Shown here: positions 1-5,137 of the stretch, one piece after another
Layout: every line of letters starts with the position of its first letter
How positions within the stretch are numbered: position 1 is the stretch's first letter
Assembly: GCA_021827955.1 (NCBI GenBank)
Contig: JAKATY010000001.1
Coordinates: 1-5,747 of the forward strand
Direction: 5' to 3'
DNA: 5,747 bases
DNA from: Microcaldota archaeon
GTDB lineage: Archaea; Micrarchaeota; Micrarchaeia; Micrarchaeales; Micrarchaeaceae
Notes under the pieces: generated by a model
Told to the model about the DNA's origin: nothing
What the model saw: the letters and a program-made list of their open reading frames with translations, nothing else
Databases searched by the model: none
Position numbers and translations under genes: made by a program

Positions 1-7
1 CAAAAAG

Positions 8-56
8 ACCTCCGCAAGATTATATTGTATTATATGCACAACTATTAAATATATTT
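8..56 (-). promoter_or_regulatory. Putative promoter and ribosome binding site of a leftward gene outside the window
   Basis: Read on the minus strand, positions 13-8 give GGAGGT, a strong Shine-Dalgarno match, ending 7 nt from the window edge. The AT-rich stretch 45-56 (AAATATATTTAA on the minus strand) could be the TATA box, placing a start site near 24 and giving a short leader that includes the Shine-Dalgarno. A TTG at 3-1 or a codon just beyond the edge would be the start. The coding region itself is not visible, so this rests on motif quality and spacing only. Confidence 0.35.
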
Positions 57-157
57 CTTTAGCCTGCAGCTTTATCTCAAATCAAAGAAACTTGTGTACA
101 AAACGCGTTTGCGCCAAACTCCGGCAGGAAAGCCTCCATAGCCGCTTCAGGATAGAA
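57..157. other. Intergenic stretch without a recognised gene
   Basis: No convincing coding frame or RNA gene is seen here. The only open frame is a 20-codon minus-strand one at 139-77 without a ribosome binding site. A short possible hairpin (GTTTG, 3-nt loop, CAAAC) is too weak to call. The stretch probably separates two divergent genes. Confidence 0.4.
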
Positions 158-162
158 AAATA

Positions 163-183
163 TTTATATTGTTCGTTTTATAA
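163..183 (+). promoter_or_regulatory. Candidate TATA boxes for the small acidic gene
   Basis: Two TATA-like boxes lie in tandem: TTTATATT at 163-170 and TTTTATAA at 176-183. An archaeal start site about 25 nt downstream would fall near 192 or 205. The first would put the inverted repeat at 195-216 at the very 5' end of the leader. The second would start transcription inside it. Which box is used cannot be decided from sequence. Confidence 0.4.
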
Positions 184-194
184 GTGCTATCAAT

Positions 195-216
195 CCAGCC
201 AAACATCATTGGCTGG
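195..216. repeat. Perfect 8-bp inverted repeat in the leader of the acidic gene
   Basis: The arms CCAGCCAA (195-202) and TTGGCTGG (209-216) are perfect reverse complements separated by six bases (ACATCA). As DNA this is a 22-bp dyad, a typical size for a dimeric helix-turn-helix regulator, placed just downstream of the TATA boxes where a repressor would act. As RNA it would be a stable 8-bp hairpin ending 11 nt before the Shine-Dalgarno at 228-233. It is not followed by a T run, so it is not an intrinsic terminator of bacterial form. The symmetry is directly visible; the regulatory role is inferred. Confidence 0.6.
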
Positions 217-238
217 CAAAAATGCTTGGTGGTAAAAT

Positions 239-376
239 ATGCCAAAGACACCAGAATTCTACGAGGCGGCAAAGAGAGAGGAGGACGAAGAGGACGACGA
301 AGACGAAGAGGACGACGAAGACGGGAGTGAAGATCCTGATTCTAAAGACGGGGATGACGACTTCGACGACGAGTAA
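239..376 (+). CDS. Small hyperacidic protein, 45 aa, unknown function
   Basis: The frame reads from ATG 239 to TAA 374-376. GGTGGT at 228-233 is a Shine-Dalgarno 5 nt ahead of the ATG, which supports this start over the overlapping ATG at 222 in another frame. The protein has 15 Asp and 12 Glu out of 45 residues and only four Lys/Arg. A near-neutral N-terminus (MPKTPEFYEAAKR) is followed by an almost uninterrupted acidic tail. There is no signal peptide, membrane segment or cysteine. Part of the tail is an exact DNA tandem repeat (284-319). Similar tails occur in histone chaperones, DNA mimics and ion or protein-binding tails, but no family is recognised, and the length is too short for homology by eye. 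It is convergent with hjc, with 59 nt between the stops. Doubt remains because low-complexity GA-rich DNA can create open frames by chance. Confidence 0.6.
   Translation: MPKTPEFYEAAKREEDEEDDEDEEDDEDGSEDPDSKDGDDDFDDE
284..319 (+). repeat. Perfect 18-bp tandem repeat, two copies, inside the acidic gene
   Basis: The unit gacgaagaggacgacgaa occurs at 284-301 and again at 302-319 without a mismatch, encoding DEEDDE twice. Since Asp and Glu codons each have two forms, exact identity at the DNA level points to a recent duplication or replication slippage and not to protein-level selection alone. The copy number may vary between strains. Confidence 0.85.
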
Positions 377-386
377 TCCCATATTA

Positions 387-430
387 TTTATTTTTGAATT
401 TTTATTTGCGCATGTTGCTTTTTGTTTTTT
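387..430 (+). terminator. T-rich terminator after the acidic gene
   Basis: Starting 11 nt after the stop codon there are repeated T runs at 387-389, 391-395, 399-403, 419-423 and 425-430, with no strong hairpin before them. Archaeal RNA polymerase stops at such oligo-T stretches. They lie in the short gap between the acidic gene and the convergent hjc gene and run in the sense of the acidic gene. No equivalent T run follows hjc on its own strand. Confidence 0.5.
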
Positions 431-435
431 AATGC

Positions 436-861
436 TTATTGTTGCACGCCCTTCGGCTCTTCATCCTGGCTTTCAGGACCTATGATTTCATTTAGCCTTC
501 TGTTTATCTCATATGCTCTCCGTTTTGTTACTGTATAGTTGGTCTGTGCTTTTGATAGCTCGCCTATTTTTATGAAGAACCAGCCCTCGCCATTGAGTCT
601 CCATGCGATGAACGTGTCCATGCCCGTATTGCTCTCCCATTCCTTGAGCGATGCTACCTTCTCTATCGGTATTGCGATGCTTGTCCCGTTCCATGCCTTG
701 CATTCGAAAGCAAGCCCTCTGCCAGCCCTGAAAGCTATTATGTCCGGGCTTATGGAGTTGACTCCGCTGCCCGCGGACCTCATTACTGAGAACTTCCTCT
801 CATGTAGAAAGGCGAGCAGCTCTCTCTCGCTTCTTGCCCCCTTGTTATAGCGTTGCACCAT
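436..861 (-). CDS. hjc: Archaeal Holliday junction resolvase Hjc
   Basis: This 141-residue protein fits the archaeal Hjc family, a homodimeric Mg-dependent nuclease of the PD-(D/E)XK fold that cuts four-way DNA junctions formed in recombination and fork restart. The N-terminal KGARSERELL segment carries the family glutamate (E12) and the following arginine. VMRSAGSG (26-33) matches the conserved loop. The catalytic set continues with D40 in SPDIIAF and E53/K55 in FECK. The length is slightly above the usual 120-130 residues because of a polar, acidic C-terminal tail (ESQDEEPKGVQQ). The start ATG at 861 puts KG six residues in, as in relatives. Only a weak GTGG lies ahead of it. It is the last gene of the leftward cluster, 40 nt after the antiporter, so it may share that transcript or have its own weak promoter in the AT-rich gap. 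All catalytic residues are present, so it is probably active. Confidence 0.93.
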   Translation of the reverse strand: MVQRYNKGARSERELLAFLHERKFSVMRSAGSGVNSISPDIIAFRAGRGLAFECKAWNGTSIAIPIEKVASLKEWESNTGMDTFIAWRLNGEGWFFIKIGELSKAQTNYTVTKRRAYEINRRLNEIIGPESQDEEPKGVQQ

Positions 862-901
862 ATTTTTGCCACTTTGAATTTGAATTTAGATTAACTTAGT
901 A

Positions 902-2257
902 TCACGAGTTTGCCTCGGCGCGTTTTTCGTTCGCCGTTTTGGTTTTGGCCTGCGTTTTGTCAGCCGAAAGCTTTGCTTCGCTGCGGTTCTTTGCATTGTA
1001 TATGGCGAATATGCTTATCGTGGAGACTATGTTTGTTACAAGTATTACCATAAAGACCTCGTCCAGGAAATTTGGGATTATTATTCCAAGCGTCAAAGGC
1101 AAGGTGGCTATTATGGCAGGAGAAAGCCCCCTGCCAACGTTGGCGTAGACTATCCTTCTTTGGAAAGTAAACTCGCTTTTCGCCTTGGTCATGAACTTTC
1201 CAAGCAGGCCGGCAAACAGCGCTCTTATCACGAGCAGCACAACAGCGATCGCTACGCCGATCAATGTTATGAAAAGCAGCTTGTTCATGCTCGTTATCTC
1301 GAACAGCATACCTATGTAGACGAAGAAGAACGTGCTCGCGAAAAACGTTATCTCTCGCTGGTAATCCTTGATGTGCTTCATGTCCTGCTTTTGTATGTAG
1401 TTCGATATGCTGTGCATCCTGCTCCTCTTCGGCATTTTTATGCTTCCTATGTTCGCGAACGTGAGCCCAAACACGAATATCGTGATGAGGCCGTTCATGC
1501 TGAACTCTTGCGCTATGCCGTATGTGGCAATCACCATCGCTATGGTAAGCATCCAGCTGTATTCGCTGCTCTGCTCCCTGAACCTTTTGAGTATGTATAT
1601 CCAGAAAATCGCGGATATGAAGCCCAGCGCTATGGATGAAAGTATCGAGGTTATAAGCATAGAGGCCCCTCCTGCGAAGCTCACATCCTGTGCAGCTATT
1701 ATGCCAAGGAGCAGTATCGGTATTATAAGCTGGAATGAATCCGTGGCTATTCCTTCATACAGAAGCGATACCCTGAGATTTTTAGGCAGCTTGATGGATT
1801 TCACAAGGGTAGGCACTATCACGCTGCTCGGTCCTGATATCGCAAATCCGAATACCAGCGCCTCAATAAAGCTCCATCCGAAGCCGTAGTAGGCTATTCC
1901 TGCGCATGCGAACGCGCTTACCAAAACCACTACTGTCATGAACCCCGTTGCTCTTGCTATGACATTCTTAAGCGCTTTGTAATCGATGTTTATGCCCACG
2001 TCAAAAAGCACAAAGGAAACGGTCAACGCAGTTACATAAGGAGTAAGTTGCGCTATCGTGCTTCCGGGCCCGGAATTCACGAGCTTCAGCAGCGGGCCCA
2101 CTATTAGCCCTATGAGCATGAGCGGCATCACGCTTGTTACCTTTAGCTTGTTGAACAAAGCAGTTACTATAAATCCGAGAAATACTACTCCTGCAAGGAA
2201 CACGAACGCAATATTTACGCTTATCACGCAGTCGCCTAATTTGAATTGAAACTTCAA
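902..2257 (-). CDS. Cation:proton antiporter, CPA superfamily (NhaP/Kef-like)
   Basis: This is a 451-residue integral membrane protein with about 12 hydrophobic segments, the usual size for monovalent cation/proton antiporters that exchange Na+ or K+ for H+ across the cell membrane. LFDVGINID (84-92) matches the conserved TM3 region of the family. The segment from SGPSSVIVP (141-149) to EGIATDSF (168-175) is the ion-binding core: E168 and D173 align with the functional Glu and Asp, but the pair is Thr-Asp, where CPA1 has Asn-Asp and many CPA2 have Asp-Asp. VIRALFAGLLG (343-353) and VGRGLSPAI (374-382) match the later conserved helices. A basic, Ala/Lys/Glu-rich soluble tail covers 421-451. 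The listed start is TTG, 4 nt after the helicase stop with AAAGG touching it, which is too close for normal use. GTG at 2227 (residue 11), preceded by AGGCGA, is an alternative. The ion exchanged cannot be told from sequence. Confidence 0.88.
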   Translation of the reverse strand: MKFQFKLGDCVISVNIAFVFLAGVVFLGFIVTALFNKLKVTSVMPLMLIGLIVGPLLKLVNSGPGSTIAQLTPYVTALTVSFVLFDVGINIDYKALKNVIARATGFMTVVVLVSAFACAGIAYYGFGWSFIEALVFGFAISGPSSVIVPTLVKSIKLPKNLRVSLLYEGIATDSFQLIIPILLLGIIAAQDVSFAGGASMLITSILSSIALGFISAIFWIYILKRFREQSSEYSWMLTIAMVIATYGIAQEFSMNGLITIFVFGLTFANIGSIKMPKRSRMHSISNYIQKQDMKHIKDYQREITFFASTFFFVYIGMLFEITSMNKLLFITLIGVAIAVVLLVIRALFAGLLGKFMTKAKSEFTFQRRIVYANVGRGLSPAIIATLPLTLGIIIPNFLDEVFMVILVTNIVSTISIFAIYNAKNRSEAKLSADKTQAKTKTANEKRAEANS

Positions 2258-2261
2258 CCTT

Positions 2262-3827
2262 TTATAAATTTGCCTTTAGCGAAGTTTGGCCCTGAAGCTT
2301 TACGCCCGAACGTTTCGATTCTATCTTCTCCTTTATCCTTGCGACAAGCTCCTTCATCCTCTTCTCCCTGATCCTCGAGACAAGGAGATACGCCTCGTCC
2401 TTCGTGCCTTTTGCAACTATTATCACTATGTTGCCGAACCTTACTCTTCCTGTTCTTCCCTTCCTCTGTATGTTCCTTATCTCGCTAGGTATCGGCTCGT
2501 AAAACACCACCGCATCAACGTTCGGTATGTCAAGGCCTTCCTCGCCTATAGATGTAGCAACAAGAACGTTGAAAACGCCGTTTCTGAAGTCCTCTATTAC
2601 TCTCTTTTGCTTTTCCTGCGTTATTCCTTCTCCCTTGCCAACGAACACCGCAGCCTTTATCCCGTTTTTTTCCAGCACTTCCGCTATCCTTTTTATCGTG
2701 GACCTGTACTGGGCGAAAACTATCGCGCTTTTGCCCGCAAAATACGTTTTCATGATTTTTACGAGCTCGAACATCTTGCCGTGGTCATCTCCGTTTTCCT
2801 GCATCTCTTTTGCGGCCGCCACGGCGTTTCTGAGCTCGGCGCTTGCAAGCATGTTCTTAACTGCCCTGCTTTTCTTTTCCCTTTCCTCAAGCGTCCTGAC
2901 ATAGCTTAGGAACGGGTAAATGCCCTCTGTACTGAGTAGATCGTAAGCATGTGAGAGGTCAAGAACGTATATGTAATCGAACAGCGCCGCAAACTTGTAG
3001 TTGGCTGCCTCTATCTTGCTTATGTTGCTGCCGATCTCCAGCAGCGCCCTCTTCGGAAGCCTTTCGAAGCTTTTCGAGTAGCTGAGCCCCCTCTTGTAAA
3101 GATTCTCCATATGTGTGTTTATCAACGGCCTGAGCATCGAAAGTATGCGGTCTATCCCCTCGCCCTTGTTTACGTATACTATTGTGGTTTGCTTGCCCAT
3201 CACATAAGGCGCCACATCGGGATCGTCAGATACCCTTATCTCTATGTTGTCAATGCCCAAAGTGTCTACAAGCGCGTTTACCTTTGCTCTGTCGCTTCCC
3301 GGCGAAGCCGTGAGCCCCACTAGCTGCACGCCCCTGAGCTTGCATTCATCAGCTATGTATGTATATGCGTATCTGCCTACGGCTCTATGGCATTCGTCGA
3401 ACACTACAAGTCCAAATCCTTCAAGAGAGAGCCTTCCCGATTTTAGGTCGTTCGAAATGGTTTGCGGAGTCGCGGCGATGACGCGGGCGTCACTTTCCAT
3501 GGACTCTCTCTCTTTTGCCGGCATGCTTCCTGTGAGCAAGGCAATGCTTTTTTCATCCAAGTTCAGGAACTTCTCCAGAGACGAAAAGTGCTGTTCGCTA
3601 AGCGGTTTGGTGGGTGCAAGGATAAGGGCCTTCTTGCCTTCATAGAGTGCTTTTGCTATAGAGAATATCGCAATTATCGTTTTTCCCAATCCTGTAGGCA
3701 AGACAACGAGGGTATTCCTTCCGGAATAGATGCTCTTGGCTATGCTGACCTGGTATTCCCTTGCTTCTATCTGCCCTTCTCTCAGCATCTTCGAGTAAGG
3801 TTCAAGTTGTTCCCGTGCATCTGGCAT
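2262..3827 (-). CDS. hef: Hef/FANCM-type superfamily 2 helicase, helicase-only form
   Basis: This 521-residue ATP-dependent DNA helicase/translocase belongs to the Hef, FANCM and XPF-helicase group, which remodels stalled forks and branched DNA. The motifs run in order: REYQ (23-26), Walker A PTGLGKT (44-50), APTKPL (71-76), ATPQT (119-123), DECH (144-147), TAS (173-175), IVFAQYRSTI (369-378), VATSIGEEGLDIP (423-435) and QRKGRTGR (454-461). The roughly 140-residue helical insertion between the two RecA-like domains (about 206-345) is the hallmark of Hef. Full-length euryarchaeal Hef is about 750 residues and ends in an XPF-type nuclease plus helix-hairpin-helix. Here the protein stops soon after the second RecA domain, with no ERKxxxD motif and no sign of a broken downstream frame, so this is a natural helicase-only form. 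The last residues, QTSLKANL, resemble a degraded PCNA-binding motif. The start lies 6 nt after the Nudix stop, suggesting translational coupling. Confidence 0.9.
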   Translation of the reverse strand: MPDAREQLEPYSKMLREGQIEAREYQVSIAKSIYSGRNTLVVLPTGLGKTIIAIFSIAKALYEGKKALILAPTKPLSEQHFSSLEKFLNLDEKSIALLTGSMPAKERESMESDARVIAATPQTISNDLKSGRLSLEGFGLVVFDECHRAVGRYAYTYIADECKLRGVQLVGLTASPGSDRAKVNALVDTLGIDNIEIRVSDDPDVAPYVMGKQTTIVYVNKGEGIDRILSMLRPLINTHMENLYKRGLSYSKSFERLPKRALLEIGSNISKIEAANYKFAALFDYIYVLDLSHAYDLLSTEGIYPFLSYVRTLEEREKKSRAVKNMLASAELRNAVAAAKEMQENGDDHGKMFELVKIMKTYFAGKSAIVFAQYRSTIKRIAEVLEKNGIKAAVFVGKGEGITQEKQKRVIEDFRNGVFNVLVATSIGEEGLDIPNVDAVVFYEPIPSEIRNIQRKGRTGRVRFGNIVIIVAKGTKDEAYLLVSRIREKRMKELVARIKEKIESKRSGVKLQGQTSLKANL

Positions 3828-3833
3828 AATGCA

Positions 3834-4340
3834 TCAGCGCCTCTTGACCTTTGTTATATAAGCTTTGAGGCTCTCCAGCGCCTCTTTCTTCGAGTCCTCT
3901 AGCTCTTTCATCTTGATCGCCTTGTCTATGGGCTCCAGAAAGTATCTTTTGTGCTCGGGGGATATGCGTATCAGCTTCTCATAGCCCTCAGGAAGCCTGG
4001 CGCACCAGTACTTCCTTGTCTTCATTATGTGCACGTTCTCTCCGTTGTCATCCGTTGCATCAAACTCATATTTTAGGTCAAACCTGAATCCCTTATCAAT
4101 ATCCAGCCCCTTCAGACCTGTCTCCTCGTAAATTTCGCGCCTTGCGGTTTCCTCGTAAGCCTCATTCTTCTCGTTATGGCCTGAAGGGCCTATGTCTATC
4201 ACCACCTTTTTGGCCTCGCTGCCGGTTCTCTTGTAGTATTCATTATCCTGTTCAAGAAGCAGCACACTGATCCTATTGCCTTCGATTGTGTATAGCATAG
4301 CGCCGCAGGAAACCTCCTCCTTTGTTTTAAGCTTTTCCAT
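3834..4340 (-). CDS. Nudix hydrolase
   Basis: This 168-residue protein contains a complete Nudix box at residues 54-76 (counted from the ATG): G54, E60, then REIYEETGL, matching G-x5-E-x7-REUxEExGU. The glutamates bind the metal for hydrolysis of a nucleoside diphosphate linked to another group. The N-terminal SCGAMLY strand and the spacing to the box resemble Ap4A-hydrolase or NTP-clean-up members, but substrate choice in this superfamily cannot be read from the box. The C-terminus is charged and helical (about 135-168), without a second known domain. ATG at 4340 is preferred because it sits about 25 nt from a TATA box and has GGTGAT a few bases upstream. An immediately adjacent in-frame GTG at 4343 would add one residue. 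It is the first gene of the leftward cluster, so it may share regulation with the helicase. Confidence 0.9.
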   Translation of the reverse strand: MEKLKTKEEVSCGAMLYTIEGNRISVLLLEQDNEYYKRTGSEAKKVVIDIGPSGHNEKNEAYEETARREIYEETGLKGLDIDKGFRFDLKYEFDATDDNGENVHIMKTRKYWCARLPEGYEKLIRISPEHKRYFLEPIDKAIKMKELEDSKKEALESLKAYITKVKRR

Positions 4341-4360
4341 CACGCATCACCATTATAAAC

Positions 4361-4369
4361 TTTTTTATA
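4361..4369 (-). promoter_or_regulatory. TATA box of the Nudix-helicase operon
   Basis: On the minus strand this reads TATAAAAAA, centred about 25 nt ahead of the ATG at 4340, the distance expected between an archaeal TATA box and the start site. The transcript may be leaderless or carry only a few bases. A second box, TTTATAA, lies closer (about 4352-4358) and is less well spaced. Confidence 0.55.
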
Positions 4370-4388
4370 CATTCTTATCTAATAAAGG

Positions 4389-4394
4389 TTATAA
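4389..4394 (+). promoter_or_regulatory. Candidate TATA box for the tRNA-Phe gene
   Basis: TTATAA here is centred about 34 nt before the first tRNA base, implying a precursor that starts a few bases upstream of the mature 5' end. Together with the operon box at 4361-4369 it makes the 82-nt gap a compact divergent promoter region. Confidence 0.4.
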
Positions 4395-4425
4395 TAATTG
4401 CCTTAATGCCAGGGGCAAATCTTGT

Positions 4426-4530
4426 GCCGCAGTAGCTCAGTGGGAGAGCGTTCGGCTGAAGTAAAACTTCTTTTGGGGTTTTATAAAAGCAGATACCGAA
4501 ATGTCGCCGGTTCAAATCCGGCCTGCGGCA
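4426..4530 (+). tRNA. tRNA-Phe (GAA) with a 33-nt intron
   Basis: The cloverleaf is complete. The acceptor stem is GCCGCAG (4426-4432) with CTGCGGC (4523-4529), seven perfect pairs. The D arm is GCTC/GAGC around a short 7-nt loop. The anticodon stem is TTCGG (4451-4455) with CCGAA (4496-4500), and the T arm is GCCGG-TTCAAAT-CCGGC (4506-4522). The discriminator base is A4530. The anticodon loop reads C-T-G-A-A-G, then the intron, then A, so the anticodon is GAA at 4458-4460 with G at position 37, as in archaeal tRNA-Phe, where that G is turned into a wyosine-type base. The mature RNA would be 72 nt; CCA is not encoded. It is transcribed away from the Nudix operon. Confidence 0.95.
4462..4494 (+). 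other. tRNA intron at position 37/38
   Basis: Removing these 33 bases restores a normal seven-base anticodon loop with cuts at the canonical archaeal position after base 37. The expected bulge-helix-bulge is only partly formed. CTG (4456-4458) pairs with CAG (4490-4492) and the 3' bulge is ATA (4493-4495), but the fourth pair would be an A-G mismatch. The inner helix, TAAAAC (4462-4467) with GTTTTA (4478-4483), is offset by several unpaired bases. This is a relaxed splicing motif. The exact ends are inferred from the loop size. Confidence 0.85.
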
Positions 4531-4557
4531 TCTGTAAAAGCGCTCAATTTCAATAGG

Positions 4558-4565
4558 TTTTTATA
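4558..4565 (+). promoter_or_regulatory. TATA box for the 182-residue unknown gene, leaderless spacing
   Basis: TTTTTATA is centred about 27 nt ahead of the ATG at 4589 and no Shine-Dalgarno lies before that ATG, so the transcript probably begins at or next to the start codon. The T run, 28 nt after the tRNA end, could also terminate the tRNA transcript. Confidence 0.6.
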
Positions 4566-4588
4566 GCTTTAGCTACCAAAGAACAAAT

Positions 4589-5137
4589 ATGGTAACATTC
4601 TCTATTCTTAGTAGAAATCACGACAGTACGCTGGATATTACAGAATTAGGATTTGATTCCGAGGATAGGAAGATCAAGCAAGGAACGACAAGGGTGAACG
4701 AGGTTCTTGAAAATCTATTAACCAGAGATAAATTTGGGGCCATAAATAATCCACATATATCCTGGAGCTACGGATACGTGAATATCGTCCACTTTAATAA
4801 GAACGGGTGCCAGGTACACACTCCAAGGGAGACTAAAATTTACGATTATGATTACAAAACCCATGCGGAAAGAGCGTATCACAATAAAGAGAAACTGGGG
4901 ATACCTTATGAGGAGGATCCAAGGGTAATCCTTGCATCGAGATTGGCTGCTTATGCCAACTATACATGGGTAAATCCTCCGCACGAGATGTTTGCGTTTG
5001 ATCTGCCTAACGAGCCAAGCAGGAAGGCTGTATTGGAGGTGAGGGACAACCTGCCATGGGAATTGTGCATATACGATGGACGTGCATTGAACGTCGGCAA
5101 AATCGATAATACGATTAGGTTCTACTATACAAGATAA
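4589..5137 (+). CDS. Hypothetical protein, 182 aa, no recognised family
   Basis: The frame is intact from ATG 4589 to TAA, with a well-placed TATA box and no alternative upstream start, so the gene call is good. I do not recognise a family. The protein is soluble in appearance: no signal peptide, no membrane segment and no zinc-type cysteine cluster. It is rich in aromatic residues, with ISWSYGYVNIVHF at 58-70, YDYDYKTHAERAYH at 85-98 and IRFYYTR at the end, alternating polar and hydrophobic stretches that suggest beta strands. A helical part runs about 110-124 (RVILASRLAAYANYT). Scattered His, Asp and Glu residues do not form a motif I can name. It sits between a tRNA gene and another unknown protein on the same strand, an arrangement that fits accessory DNA but could also be lineage-specific core sequence. 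Confidence 0.75.
   Translation: MVTFSILSRNHDSTLDITELGFDSEDRKIKQGTTRVNEVLENLLTRDKFGAINNPHISWSYGYVNIVHFNKNGCQVHTPRETKIYDYDYKTHAERAYHNKEKLGIPYEEDPRVILASRLAAYANYTWVNPPHEMFAFDLPNEPSRKAVLEVRDNLPWELCIYDGRALNVGKIDNTIRFYYTR

Noticed and set aside
77..139. 20-codon minus-strand frame (begins MEAFLPEFG)
   Set aside because: It has no ribosome binding site, and it is too short to support without transcription or conservation evidence.
222..485. 87-codon plus-strand frame overlapping the acidic gene
   Set aside because: It is the other-frame reading of the GA-rich repeat (Arg/Lys/Thr-rich), runs through the T-rich terminator and into the convergent hjc gene, and its start has no better ribosome binding site than the acidic frame.
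1160..1889. Long plus-strand frames opposite the antiporter, and similar ones opposite the helicase and hjc
   Set aside because: These are antisense shadows of clearly recognised minus-strand genes with full family motifs. They have no ribosome binding sites or recognisable products.
4718..4984. 88-codon minus-strand frame inside the 182-residue gene
   Set aside because: It is antisense to a frame with a well-placed promoter, has no ribosome binding site and shows no family features.
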